DNA of 64,000 nt, from positions 992,001 through 1,056,000 of the forward strand of contig NC_003283.11 in NCBI RefSeq assembly GCF_000002985.6, written 5' to 3'. The notes under the pieces were generated by a model that searched no databases, was not told where the DNA came from, and saw only the letters and a program-made list of their open reading frames with translations. A program made the position numbers and the translations under genes. The stretch's first letter is position 1. Every line of letters starts with the position of its first letter. This document shows, in pieces, positions 22,801 through 31,841 of this stretch. The stretch comes from Caenorhabditis elegans. Taxonomy: Eukaryota > Nematoda > Chromadorea > Rhabditida > Rhabditidae.

Positions 22801-25800
22801 AAATCAATTTATTAATGGATAAAATATAAAAAATACGCACAAAACTGGCAAAGGTATAGGAAAAAACGAAGAAAAATTTAATAACATTGTTAAAATTCGA
22901 AAAATGTGTTTTTTGCGAAAAGTGAGCCCGTAAAACGACACACAAGCGCTACAGTGGTAATTAAAAGGGTTACTGTAGTTTTCGCTGCGAGATATTTTGC
23001 GCGTCAAATATGTTGTGCAATACGCATTCTCGGGAATTTTGTGTGAGTTGCCTTGATTAATTTGTGTGAAATTTCCAGATGTTCTCAAGTATCTTGCCGA
23101 TAACAAGTATGGAATCCACACTCAAGGAATTCTCGAGAAAAGTCTCGGAGTTGTTGGGGTAATAATTCGCATTTTTCTCGCTGTTAAGTCAAAAAAAACA
23201 AAAACAAAAATGGTTTGAAATTCAGAAAACCAAAAAAAAACAGCGAAAAAATCGTGAATGATTGAAAAAATCCAAGATCCAAGCGTGATTTTTTAATTTT
23301 GACTAATTTCGAACTGCGATCAAGCAGCGATTCGCTCCGCCCACTGTCGAACCAATCAGCATCTTGAGAGATCCGCCTACTCTGCCTGATTGGTTGGAAA
23401 GTGGGCGGAAAAAATTGCTGATTGGTCGCAGATTTTAGATGTCTCGAAATCACTTTCTTCTAATTTTTTTAAAATTTATATTTCCGGCAATTGCCGGTTT
23501 TCAAAATTTCCGGCAATTCCGGCATTTGCCAATTTTCAAATTTCCGGCAATTCCGGCATTTGCCGATTTTCAAAATTTCCGACAGTTCCGGCATTTTCGG
23601 GGTTTTGGAATTTTCGGCAATTCCAGCATTTGCCGGTTTCGGAAATTTTCGGCAATTTCGGAATTTGCCGGTTTTTGGAATTTCCGGCAATTACGGTATT
23701 TACTGGTTTTGGGCACTTTCAGCAATTTCGGCATTTGCCGATTTTTAAAATTTCTGGCAATTCCAGCATTTGCCGATTTTTAAAATTTCTGGCAATTCCA
23801 GCATTTGCCGATTTTTAAAATTTCTGGCAATTCCAGCATTTGCCGATTTTTAAAATTTCTGGCAATTCCAGCATTTGCCGGTTTCGGAAATTTTTGGCAT
23901 TTATGGAATTTGCCGGTTTTTGGAATTTTCGGCAATTCCTGTAATTACTGGTTTTGGGCACTGTCAGAAATTCTGACAATTGCCGGATTCGGAAATTTTC
24001 GGTAATTAACGGTTTCGGGAAGTTCCGGCACATCCGGAATATGCCGGTTTTGGGAATTTTCGGCGATTTCGGCATTTGCCGATTTTTAAAATTTCTAGCA
24101 ATTCCGACATTTGCCGGATTCGGAAATTTTCGGTAATTAACGGTTTCGGGAAGTTCCGGCAATTCCGGCATTTGCCAATTCTCAAAATTTCCTTCTATTT
24201 CGCTAATTGCCAGTTTTGGGAATTTTCGGTAATTGTCGGTTTCGGAAATATTCGAAAATTGCCGGTTGTAAAAATTTCCAGCAATTTTGCTAGTTGATGG
24301 TTTAGGACATTTTCGACAATTTCCCGCTTGAAATTAAAAAAAAAATCAATCATTTTTCTTCTTTCAGCCTTCACCAAAGAATTGCGCCCTAACCCGATTG
24401 ATGGTGGAAAAAGTGCTCGGAAAAGTCGGAACCACTCATCGCAAGCTTGAACGCGGCGGAGCTCACAAGACATGGACAATTTTCACAGATCCCGCCAAGC
24501 CAACGCTAGTTCTCGGAATCGACGTTTCTCATCCATCGACTCGTGATCGTGAGACTGGTAATGTACTTCAGAAAATGTCTGCAGCGACCGTCGTCGGAAA
24601 TATTGATCTAGATGTCACCGAATTCCGAGCATCTTCAAGAATTCAGGATACAGGTGTCGAGTGTCTGATCGATTTCTCGAAAGAGATCGATGAACGAATC
24701 GGAGAGTTCATAGATCACACTGGGAAACGTCCAGCACATATTGTTGTCTATCGTGACGGGCTATCAGAGGGAGATTTCCAAAAGTACCTGTTCGAGGAGC
24801 GCGTTTGCATTGAGGAACGATGCCTTAAAATCGACACCTCATTCCAACCATCAATAACGTATATCGTAGTTACCAAGCGACATCATACTCAATTCTTCCT
24901 AGAAGATCCGAGTCAAGGATACGAATCACAGGGTTACAATGTCCTACCGGGAACTTTAATCGAAGACGCTGTTACCACCAACAAGTACTACGATTTCTTC
25001 CTCTCCACACAGATCGGCAATGAAGGATGTTTCCGTCCAACTCATTACTATGTGCTTCACGATACGTGGACCGGGAAGCCCGACTCGTTCTGGCCGACTG
25101 TCACGCATGCGTTGACCTATAATTTCTGTAGATCAACGACCACTGTCGCGTTGCCAGCGCCGGTGTTGTATGCTCATTTGGCGGCGAAACGTGCCAAGGA
25201 GACGCTGGATGGAATCAATACGTACAAGTCGTTAGTAGTTTTGAAGTTAAAGTCATCAATACATCCAAAATCAATTGGGAAATTGAGTCAATTTGGAAAG
25301 ACCACAAAAAGTGAAAAAAATATTTTTTAAAAATCGTGATTTTTGGCTAAATTCGAACTGCGACCAATCAGCGATTCGCCCCGCCCAATTTTGAACCAAT
25401 CAGATTGCGTGGGCGGAGTTTGAAGATATTTCGAAATTAAGAGTGTTTCATTCAACACTGTTTATCATACAAAAAGTATTACATTTATATTTTCGGTAAT
25501 TCCGGCAATTGCCGGTTTAGGATATTTTCAGTAATTGCCGATTTTCAACATTTCCGGCAATTCCGAAATTGCCGGTTTCGGAAAATTTTGGCAATTTCGG
25601 CATTAGCCGGTTTTTGGAATTTTCGGCATTTACCGATTTTCAACATTTCCGGCAATTTCGTTAGTTGACGGAAAAAACGCTTTTCCTAAATTTTTTCCTT
25701 TTTTTCCTCCTTGAATTTACGCCGAATTTTTATCCGAGAATCTGAATTTCCCGCCAAAACAAAAAAAAATTTTTCAGAAATTTCAAATTTCCCGAGATTT

Positions 25801-26073
25801 ACAATACATTTTTAAGGAATATTCATTTATGGAAAAACTTTCAAAAAAAATTGCAAAATTCCTAAATTTTTTGAAACATTTTTGAATATTTACACTTGTC
25901 CCAAAAAAGTTTTCGAAATTAATAGAAAAAAAAACATTCGAAATCTCATAATATCATAATATTTTTTCAGAGTAAATAATATCTACTGCGACCTCGAATC
26001 ATTCGGAGACCTCTGCGAAGTCAACAAGGACATGAATGTCAACGAAAAGCTCGAAGGAATGACATTTGTCTAA
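16813..26073 (+). CDS. ergo-1: Argonaute ERGO-1 (26G-RNA pathway), 1121 aa
   Basis: Exons are 16813-17753, 18595-18779, 20120-21038, 22099-22373, 23079-23158, 24368-25230 and 25971-26073 (TAA); all phases match and the sum is 3366 nt. Residues 1 to about 145 are a Gly/Arg/Asp/Asn-rich disordered tail (MSYNNGGGGGGGGYRNDRDD). The N and L1 domains follow, then PAZ at roughly 400-540 (VADYYLQKYNIRLRYPNLPC) and PIWI at roughly 790-1095. The slicer triad is intact: D852 (GIDVSHP), D930 (VYRDG) and H1070 (YAHLAAK). The protein ends in FV, as Argonautes often do in a hydrophobic pair. ERGO-1 binds 26G-RNAs in oocytes and embryos and triggers secondary 22G-RNAs against duplicated genes and pseudogenes; that function is from the literature. 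The identification rests on the distinctive N-terminus, domain order and the flp-34/unc-34 neighbourhood. Most introns are filled with repeats. Confidence 0.94.
17770..18495. repeat. ~36-bp satellite with an orientation switch, ergo-1 intron 1
   Basis: From 17790 to about 18370 the plus strand reads GCCGGAAATTTTCAATTCC. From about 18380 to 18495 it reads the complement (CGGAAAATTGCCGGAATCGA). The two parts can fold back on each other in the pre-mRNA. Confidence 0.85.
18800..20119 (+). other. ergo-1 intron 2 outside the palindrome
   Basis: This 1.34-kb intron (donor GTGAGT at 18780) contains a palindromic element in its middle (separate entry). Elsewhere it is AT-rich. A short stretch near 19790-20030 is rich in CGGCAAATTT, a degenerate relative of the GCCGG satellite. 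Confidence 0.6.
19199..19713. mobile_element. TATTACGG palindromic element, copy A (ergo-1 intron 2)
   Basis: Left arm GAGAATGCGTATTGCGCAAA ... GTAGCGCTTGTGTCGATTTA and right arm CGACATAAGCGCTACAGTAG ... GCGAGATATTTTGCGCGTCA are inverted repeats. The right end carries GTTCCCGTAATA. An inner inverted pair is AAGGCGCGCGCATTT / ATGCGCGCGCCTTTAAAG near 19400-19510. Other copies are at 22383 and 59122. Confidence 0.85.
21270..22075 (+). repeat. CTACAGTAC minisatellite in ergo-1 intron 3
   Basis: Dense copies of CTACAGTA, spaced about 10-11 bp in clusters (CTACAGTACTACTACAGTAC), alternate with a longer ~170-bp unit containing CCCCGACCATATCCC and CTCAATTTTTCTAAA. Related arrays are at 33017-33560 and 39255-39530. 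Confidence 0.85.
22383..23040. mobile_element. TATTACGG palindromic element, copy B (ergo-1 intron 4)
   Basis: It starts TATTACGGAAACACG 9 nt after the exon 4 boundary (donor GTGAGTACC at 22374). The right arm ends with GCAATACGCATTCTCGGGAA near 23035. Inner arms at 22560-22900 mirror each other, including CCAATATTGGCGTAATTTTG / GACGCCAATATTGGACG. This is the longest member of the family in the window. Confidence 0.85.
23325..23435. repeat. GCGATTCGCTCCGCCCAC inverted-repeat family
   Basis: GCAGCGATTCGCTCCGCCCA ... CCAATCAGCATC and GCCTGATTGGTTGGAAAG ... GCTGATTGGTCGCAG form a short foldback in ergo-1 intron 5. Relatives lie at 25355-25425 (ergo-1 intron 6), 15433-15501, 49260-49365 and 55410-55470. 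Confidence 0.7.
23480..24310 (+). repeat. GGCAATTCCGGCATTTGCCG satellite, ergo-1 intron 5
   Basis: These are tandem units of about 38-45 bp around TTTCCGGCAATTCCGGCATT. Near 23745-23885 several units are identical (GCAATTCCAGCATTTGCCGA), showing recent amplification. It is a subfamily distinct from the array in intron 1. Confidence 0.88.
25490..25670 (+). repeat. Short GCCGGTTT/GGCAATTCCG satellite, ergo-1 intron 6
   Basis: This is a degenerate array of the same subfamily as 23480-24310, in the same orientation, lying after the GCGATTCGCC inverted repeat. Confidence 0.75.
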
Positions 26074-26399
26074 TATGTTTCTTAATGATTTCAATCAACT
26101 GTTCCATTTTTCACGTTCTTTATTATATTTACCCTAACAACCAACCTTTAATCAACTAAAATGTACAAGTATTTCGACATCATTTTCCCAATTTTCTCAA
26201 CTATTCCTTTACTTTTACACTTTAAATTGCCCCGAAATTGCTTATTTCTTGTTCCATATTTCAAATTTCAAATTCTCGGATTCTCACTTGCCCCTAATCC
26301 CACAAAAGTTTTAAAATTTGCCACAACAATAATAATAAACCCCCAAGCAGTTCATTCATTCTTTTTCAATCAACAAATTATCTACTACTACTACTACTA
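26074..26399. other. Convergent 3' region of ergo-1 and the BTB gene
   Basis: Only 326 bp separate the two stop codons. A plus-strand AATAAA lies near 26333 in AATAATAATAAAC, close to the BTB gene stop, so the two 3' UTRs may overlap. A CTACTACTAC run precedes the BTB stop. No other gene is seen. Confidence 0.55.
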
Positions 26400-29300
26400 C
26401 TACATCTCTTCCTGCTCCTTCTTCTTCATCTTCTTCGATTTTTCGATTCCAAGACGTTTCAGGTCTTCGTCGTTGAACGACATGGCCGTGTTGCAATCAT
26501 CGAGACTGGAAAAAAAAATTTGAAGAAAAAAAAATCGATAAATGCCACGTGGCAGTGCTTACTTGACGTTCCAAGACTCGGAGATTGCATCGTCGAACTT
26601 GTTGCTTGGGGAACGACTGAAAATTTAAAATTTGAATTTTTTAGGCGTTTTTATTGTCGAGACGTGAAATTTTCCGGTTTTCCGGGTCTCGACACGAGCG
26701 AAAAAATTTGAATTTTTTTCAAAAAACCCTGCGGAAAAGGGTATGCGCCTTTAAGATAGTAATTTCCATTTTTTTCTTGTTCTGTAATAACAGTCCCAGA
26801 CGCGAAATTTTGCAGTCTTCGCCCCAAAAAATACTGTACGAGGTCTTGAAACGAAAATTTCGTTGTTATTTGCGAAAATGTATATGCGCCTTTAAAAAAG
26901 TGTACTGGAATTTTAATTTGTGAAATTTTCGTCACTTATCGCTGTTTTTGGATAAAAACTCAAATTTGACAGTTAAGAATACATTAAAATTAAAAATGTT
27001 CTTGGAAAAACTCTGAAAAATCGATAAAAATACGAAAAATTGAAAATACAGTACTCTTTAAAGGCGCACACCTTTTCGCACCGTCTTGTACTGTTCTCTT
27101 GCGAAATTTTGCGGTTTTCGCGTCAATAATACTGTACGAGGTCTCGACACGGCAAATTTTTGTTGTTATTTGCGAAAAGGTGTGCGCCTGTAAAGTACTG
27201 TAACTTTAAACTTTCCTCTCAGCGGGATTTTCGTCCATTTTTCATAGTTTTTTGACAAAAACACTCAAATTCAACTCTGAAAAATCGATAAAAATTCTAA
27301 AAAAATTGAAATTACAGTAATCTTTAAAGGCGCACACCTTTTTCGCATTTATCAAAATTTTGTGTGTCGTCGTGGCTACAAACTACACAAACTCACCTAG
27401 TCTTCGTAGATGGTGTCCCGGCGCCAGACGTTGGGTCATTATTCATGGTGAACGAGGATGTGATCGTTGGCCTGAAAAATATTCTAGTTTTATTATGCAT
27501 TCCACCAAATCGAGGCGCAGTGCGGTAAAGCGCGAAAGAGTACTCCAATTATTACCCTGGCGCGAAAGTTTGCGATTTTCGCTCCAAAAATACGGACCTG
27601 GTCTCGACACGACAAATTTTGTGTTAAATGCGAAAAGGTGTGCGCCTTTAAAGAGTACAGTAATTTCGAGCTCTTATTTTTGTGAAATTTTTATCGATTT
27701 TTCAAGTTTTTTTTTCACGATTTGTTAAAAATTAAGTGTTTTTCATGTTATGTTGTAAATTAATATTTTTTTCTTCGAAAAACCAAGAAAAATCGATAAC
27801 ATTTCCAACAAGTACACTTCTCTAAAGGCGCACACCCCGCACACCCTGGAAATTTGTCGTGTCGAGACCTGGCACTTTAATTTTAGCTTCTGTGTAATAG
27901 CAAGTCTAAAATTTACTCACTTGATGCCCGGTTTCTGATATCCTGAAGATTCGCCGTAGGTGAACACAATGTCGAGCTGCAAAAATTAATAAATTATATG
28001 GAATATGACTATTCGCGCTAAAAATACGATACCCGGTCTTGACACGACATACTTTTGTTCGACGCGAGAGGGTGTGCGCCTTTAAACAGTACTGTAGTTA
28101 CAAAATTTCGCGGCCACAAGATTTTATCGATTTTTCATAGTTTTTTGTTGAAAATTAGCTTATTTATTGAAAAACTTGAAGAAAACACGAACATTTTTAA
28201 TAATGGATGAAAATTCCAACAAGAGAAACTACAGTACTCATTAAATTAAAGGTGCATACCTTTTTGTCAAGGACTTCTGGCCTTCCTCATTGCATTTTTC
28301 GCGCTCCATTGACAATCTGACGGACAAAGCGTTGGAAAATCGTGTAATCCACACGGACAAATACATTTAGTTTTACAACTAAACGAGCCGCGACGCGGCA
28401 CGCAACGCGCCGTAAATCGACACCGGCCATGGCCGAGTCAACGTGGCCTAATTCGGCAAAACTCTTACATTTCAGTTTATGAGGAAAGCCGGAAGCGCGT
28501 CGTGAAAATTTGTCGTGTCAAGACCCGGTACCGTATTTTTTTGGTGCGAAAATTTCAAAATTTCACGTCCGGTGTGACGTCACAGTGTTGAGACCAAGCT
28601 CACCGTATCGTTCTCCCGACGCTTCAAACGAACACATCTTCCGATTGTCACAGGAATCGCGGTTTGAATCAACGAATTTCGCAAATTCACCAGCTCCGCG
28701 TAGGTCATCGAGCCGAGCGTCAGACCTTGCAGAATCTTGCACGCCTTGTGATCGTTGAGATGACGCTCGTAGATCCACTTCAACGACATATTGATGATGT
28801 CGACCTTCTTAAAGTCCGGAATTCGTGCCGACAGACATGTGATCACCGTGTTCGTCGACAGGCTCAGAATTTCTTCGTAGGACAGGCGATTGGTCGAGTA
28901 TGTGTCGTGAAGGATCGAGACGATATCGCGGACACTTTCATCGGAAATCAATAGAATCGTAGATGGAGAATGCGGGATCTGGAAAAAAAAGTTATTAAAA
29001 AAAAAATACTTGTCTGCTATTTGCCCTGTACTAGTCCGGTACCGCCCGCTACCGCCAGCTACCGGCCGCTCGAAAAATGACAGAGATTTGATGGCTGCGC
29101 GCAACTCGGTGCGCCGGCGGCGGCGAACTGCGTTTTTACCGTTTGGAAGCCACGCGTGGAAATTAAAAAAAATGAAATATGCGCCGACGCCGGCGGCAGT
29201 GCCTATTTGTGTGAGCTGCCGCCGCCGGCGCAAGCAAATAAAATTTGCAATGGCGCAGTAGGGTGCGCCGGCGGCTGCGAAAAACGGTTACCGCCGCCGG

Positions 29301-30759
29301 CAAACTGCGTTTATACCGACTGTTTGGAAGCCACGCGTGGAAACTTTAAAAAATCCGCCGGCGCCAGCGGCGGCGCGTATTTGTGTGCGCTGGCGCAGTG
29401 GGATGCGCCGTCAACAACCACCCGTTACCGCCCACTACCGCCCGCTGCCGCCCGCTACCGACCGCTACAGCCCGCTACCGCTCGTCACCGCCGCTACCGG
29501 TTGTTAGTCGGCCGCTACTTGCCCGCTACCGCCCGCTACCGGCCGCTACCGGCAGCTACCGGCAGCTACTGCCCTCTACTTGCCCTCTACAGCCAGCTAC
29601 AGCCCGCTACCGCCCGCTTCCGCCAGCTACCGGCCGCTAACCGGCCGCTACTACCCGCTACCTCCCGCTACCGCCTGCAACCCCCCGCTACAGCCCGCTA
29701 CCGACAGCTAACGCCCGCTACCGCCGAATACCGCCATCTACCGCCCGCAACTCTCCCTCTGTCGCCGTTGCCACCGCTACCGCCCACTACAGCCCGCTAC
29801 CGACAGCTAACGCCAGCTACCGCCGAATACCGCCATCTACCGCCCGCAACTCTCCCTCTGCCGCCGCTGCCGCCACTACCGCCCACTACAGGCCGCTATC
29901 GTTCAACCTACAGGTCGATAGTAGTAGTTAGAGGTCGATAGTAGTAGTTAGAGGAAAGTTATCGACCAGCTATTTGCCAGCTGCTCATCGCCCGGTAGTC
30001 GTATTAAAAAAAATCAATATTTTCAGAGAGGCTTGTTCAGGGCGAAAAGCCGGCGGGCGTGCTTCTCATTATCAGCACCACCGTCTCAAAAACTTACAGT
30101 TTTCAAGTTAGCAGTCACCAAATTAAGCACATCGACACAATTCCCCTTGGCCAGCTCCACCAATCTCTTCTCAACGTCCTCTTGCAACGTGACAATTTCA
30201 AAGTAGGAGATAGCCTTCAAGTCTTCGTGAAGGGTCGCCAGGCGGAAGGTCACCTGAATTCTTAAAGTAGGTACGAGGTAGGCCTAGGCGGAAAGCTTAC
30301 CTTGCCAAAGTAGATATAATCCAAGACCCGCTTCACGCTGGTCTTGTCCAACGGTTGCATCTCCAAGACGAAGCATTTATTGGGCTTTCGAAATTTTTCG
30401 GCGAACGCAGGCGAGTAGGCGGCGAGCATCACCCAGTGTGCCGGAATCGATTCATCGTCAAAGCGGAGAGTGACGTCACAAAGTTCACGGGCGCCCGAGT
30501 AGTCGTCACGAAGGAATTGGGAGACCGATTCGAAATGGTGAATGGCAGCGGTTATATCAAGACTGAAAAATTAAAAAGCGTTTTTAATGGAGTTTTATTT
30601 TGCGCGTAAAATGTGGTGTATTCTGACAGTGCAAATGCGCTCTACCGAACAGGTAGACGAATTGCGTACACACCAGATTTGGCGCACATTTACGTACCTT
30701 TTATTCATATCAATACGATGGTTTGTTGTGGATTTCGAGACTTTGCAAGAATCTTTCAT
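26400..30759 (-). CDS. BTB-BACK domain protein, 381 aa
   Basis: Exons, in transcript order, are 30759-30698, 30562-30301, 30253-30098, 28978-28604, 27976-27921, 27471-27397, 26616-26563 and 26505-26400 (TAG); all phases match and the sum is 1146 nt. Residues about 45-140 form a BTB/POZ fold (CDVTLRFDDESIPAHWVMLA, YSPAFAEKF, VLDYIYFGKV). About 150-265 is a helical BACK-like region. The tail is Ser/Thr-rich and ends in a Lys/Glu-rich segment (KSKKMKKKEQEEM). There is no Kelch or MATH domain. Such proteins often serve as dimeric Cullin-3 adaptors, but no partner can be read from the sequence. A TTTCCAG at 30774-30780 lies 14 nt before the ATG, so SL trans-splicing is likely. It converges on ergo-1. 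The introns contain a GC-rich 10-bp array and many GGCGCACACC foldbacks. Confidence 0.9.
26690..28560. repeat. Cluster of CTTTAAAGGCGCACACC foldback elements
   Basis: At least five partial or complete copies (about 26690-26905, 27055-27195, 27320-27660, 27820-28085 and 28240-28560) share TTTAAAGGCGCACACCTTTT, GGTCTCGACACGACAAATTT and TTTTATCGATTTTTCATAG. They occur in both orientations and fill the BTB gene introns around the small exons 5-7. More copies lie at 31280-31380, 56880-57270 and 57790-57870. Confidence 0.8.
29030..29905. repeat. GC-rich CCGCTACCGC minisatellite and GCCGGCGGCGG foldback, BTB intron 3
   Basis: From about 29400 to 29905 the plus strand is a near-continuous 10-bp repeat (CCCGCTACCG with CCAGCTACCG variants). 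From about 29090 to 29400 there are inverted GCGCCGGCGGCGG blocks with CGTTTGGAAGCCACGCGTGG repeated. The GC content contrasts sharply with the surroundings. The pre-mRNA, from the minus strand, reads GCGGTAGCGG. Confidence 0.88.
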
Positions 30760-30773
30760 TTCGCCGGAATATT

Positions 30774-31841
30774 CTGGAAATAAAATGTTAACGATGCGTG
30801 GCCGCGAGAAGAAAAAACTCGGCCACCATTTACAAACAAAAAATTGCCGAAAATTTTTTGGTTAAAAAGTTGATAATCAAAAAAAAAGCAATAATTGATC
30901 GCGGTTTTCATTTCGACTGGAATCTTAAAACATGGCCGCAGTGGCCAAGGTTTTTTACCGGCCACTTGCTAATTTCTTGTGGTGGCCGAGTTTTCTCTTT
31001 TCGCGGCCACGTGGCATGAACCCACTCCCAGACACAAACTCACTTTTGATATATTCGACCGCCTATTAAAATCCGCTTAGGATTATTGAGAAATGACAGA
31101 ATTTCGTACGTGAATATTATTAATAGCTTCTTTTTTTTTATTGCGTAAAATAAATATAATTTAAAGAAAAAAAACTAATCACTTAAAATTGCGTAGATTT
31201 TTCCACAAAAAAAAGATGGCACACGTTTATTGATTTTCTGATTTATTAAATTTAAATTTTAAATTTTATTCAGCCGCGCAAAGTTTTGTAATTTTGCGGC
31301 AAAATACGGTACCCGGTCTCGAAACGACAATTTTCAAATTGCAAAACAGGTGTGCGCCTTTAAAGAGTACTATAATTTGAAACTTTCGTGTCCGCGCGAT
31401 TTTTATCGATTTTTTGAAGTTTTTTGAATTAATAAATATATTTTTATCGCAAACTAAGAAAAGTCGATGAGAATTCGTGGCCGCGAAAGTTGAACACTCG
31501 GCCACCGATTTTTATTACGACTTATGGTTTTTTTTAAATTTTCAGGCATATTAGCGTTGAGAAAACTTGATAAGGTGCCAGAGTATCTCACTTCGGTTTG
31601 ATCTACGTAGATCTACAAAAAATGCGGGAGAATGAGACGCAGCGTTTTCGACTAATTTCGCATGGTTAAGAACGTGCTGACGTCACACTTTTTAGGCAAT
31701 AAATTCCCGCATTTTTTGTAGATCAAGGAATATTTTAGGTATTTTAATTTGTTTGTTGCAACAATAGAAAAATTCTATGAATTGCGTTACACATTTTACT
31801 CATGGTCAAAAACAAAATCATGGATATCAAATTAATTTTCT
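30774..31841. other. Intergenic repeats between two minus-strand genes
   Basis: A foldback with GCGTGGCCGCGAGAAG ... CTCTTTTCGCGGCCACG ends spans about 30797-31013. A GGCGCACACC-type copy lies near 31280-31380. A CACGTG-family MITE lies near 31575-31735 (GATCTACGTAGATCTAC ... CCCGCATTTTTTGTAGATCA). No coding exon is seen. The promoter of the BTB gene and the 3' UTR of the next gene should lie here. Confidence 0.7.

Noticed and set aside
29156..29941. 261-codon Pro/Arg/Tyr-rich plus-strand ORF
   Set aside because: Translation of the CCGCTACCGC decamer array, antisense within a BTB gene intron.
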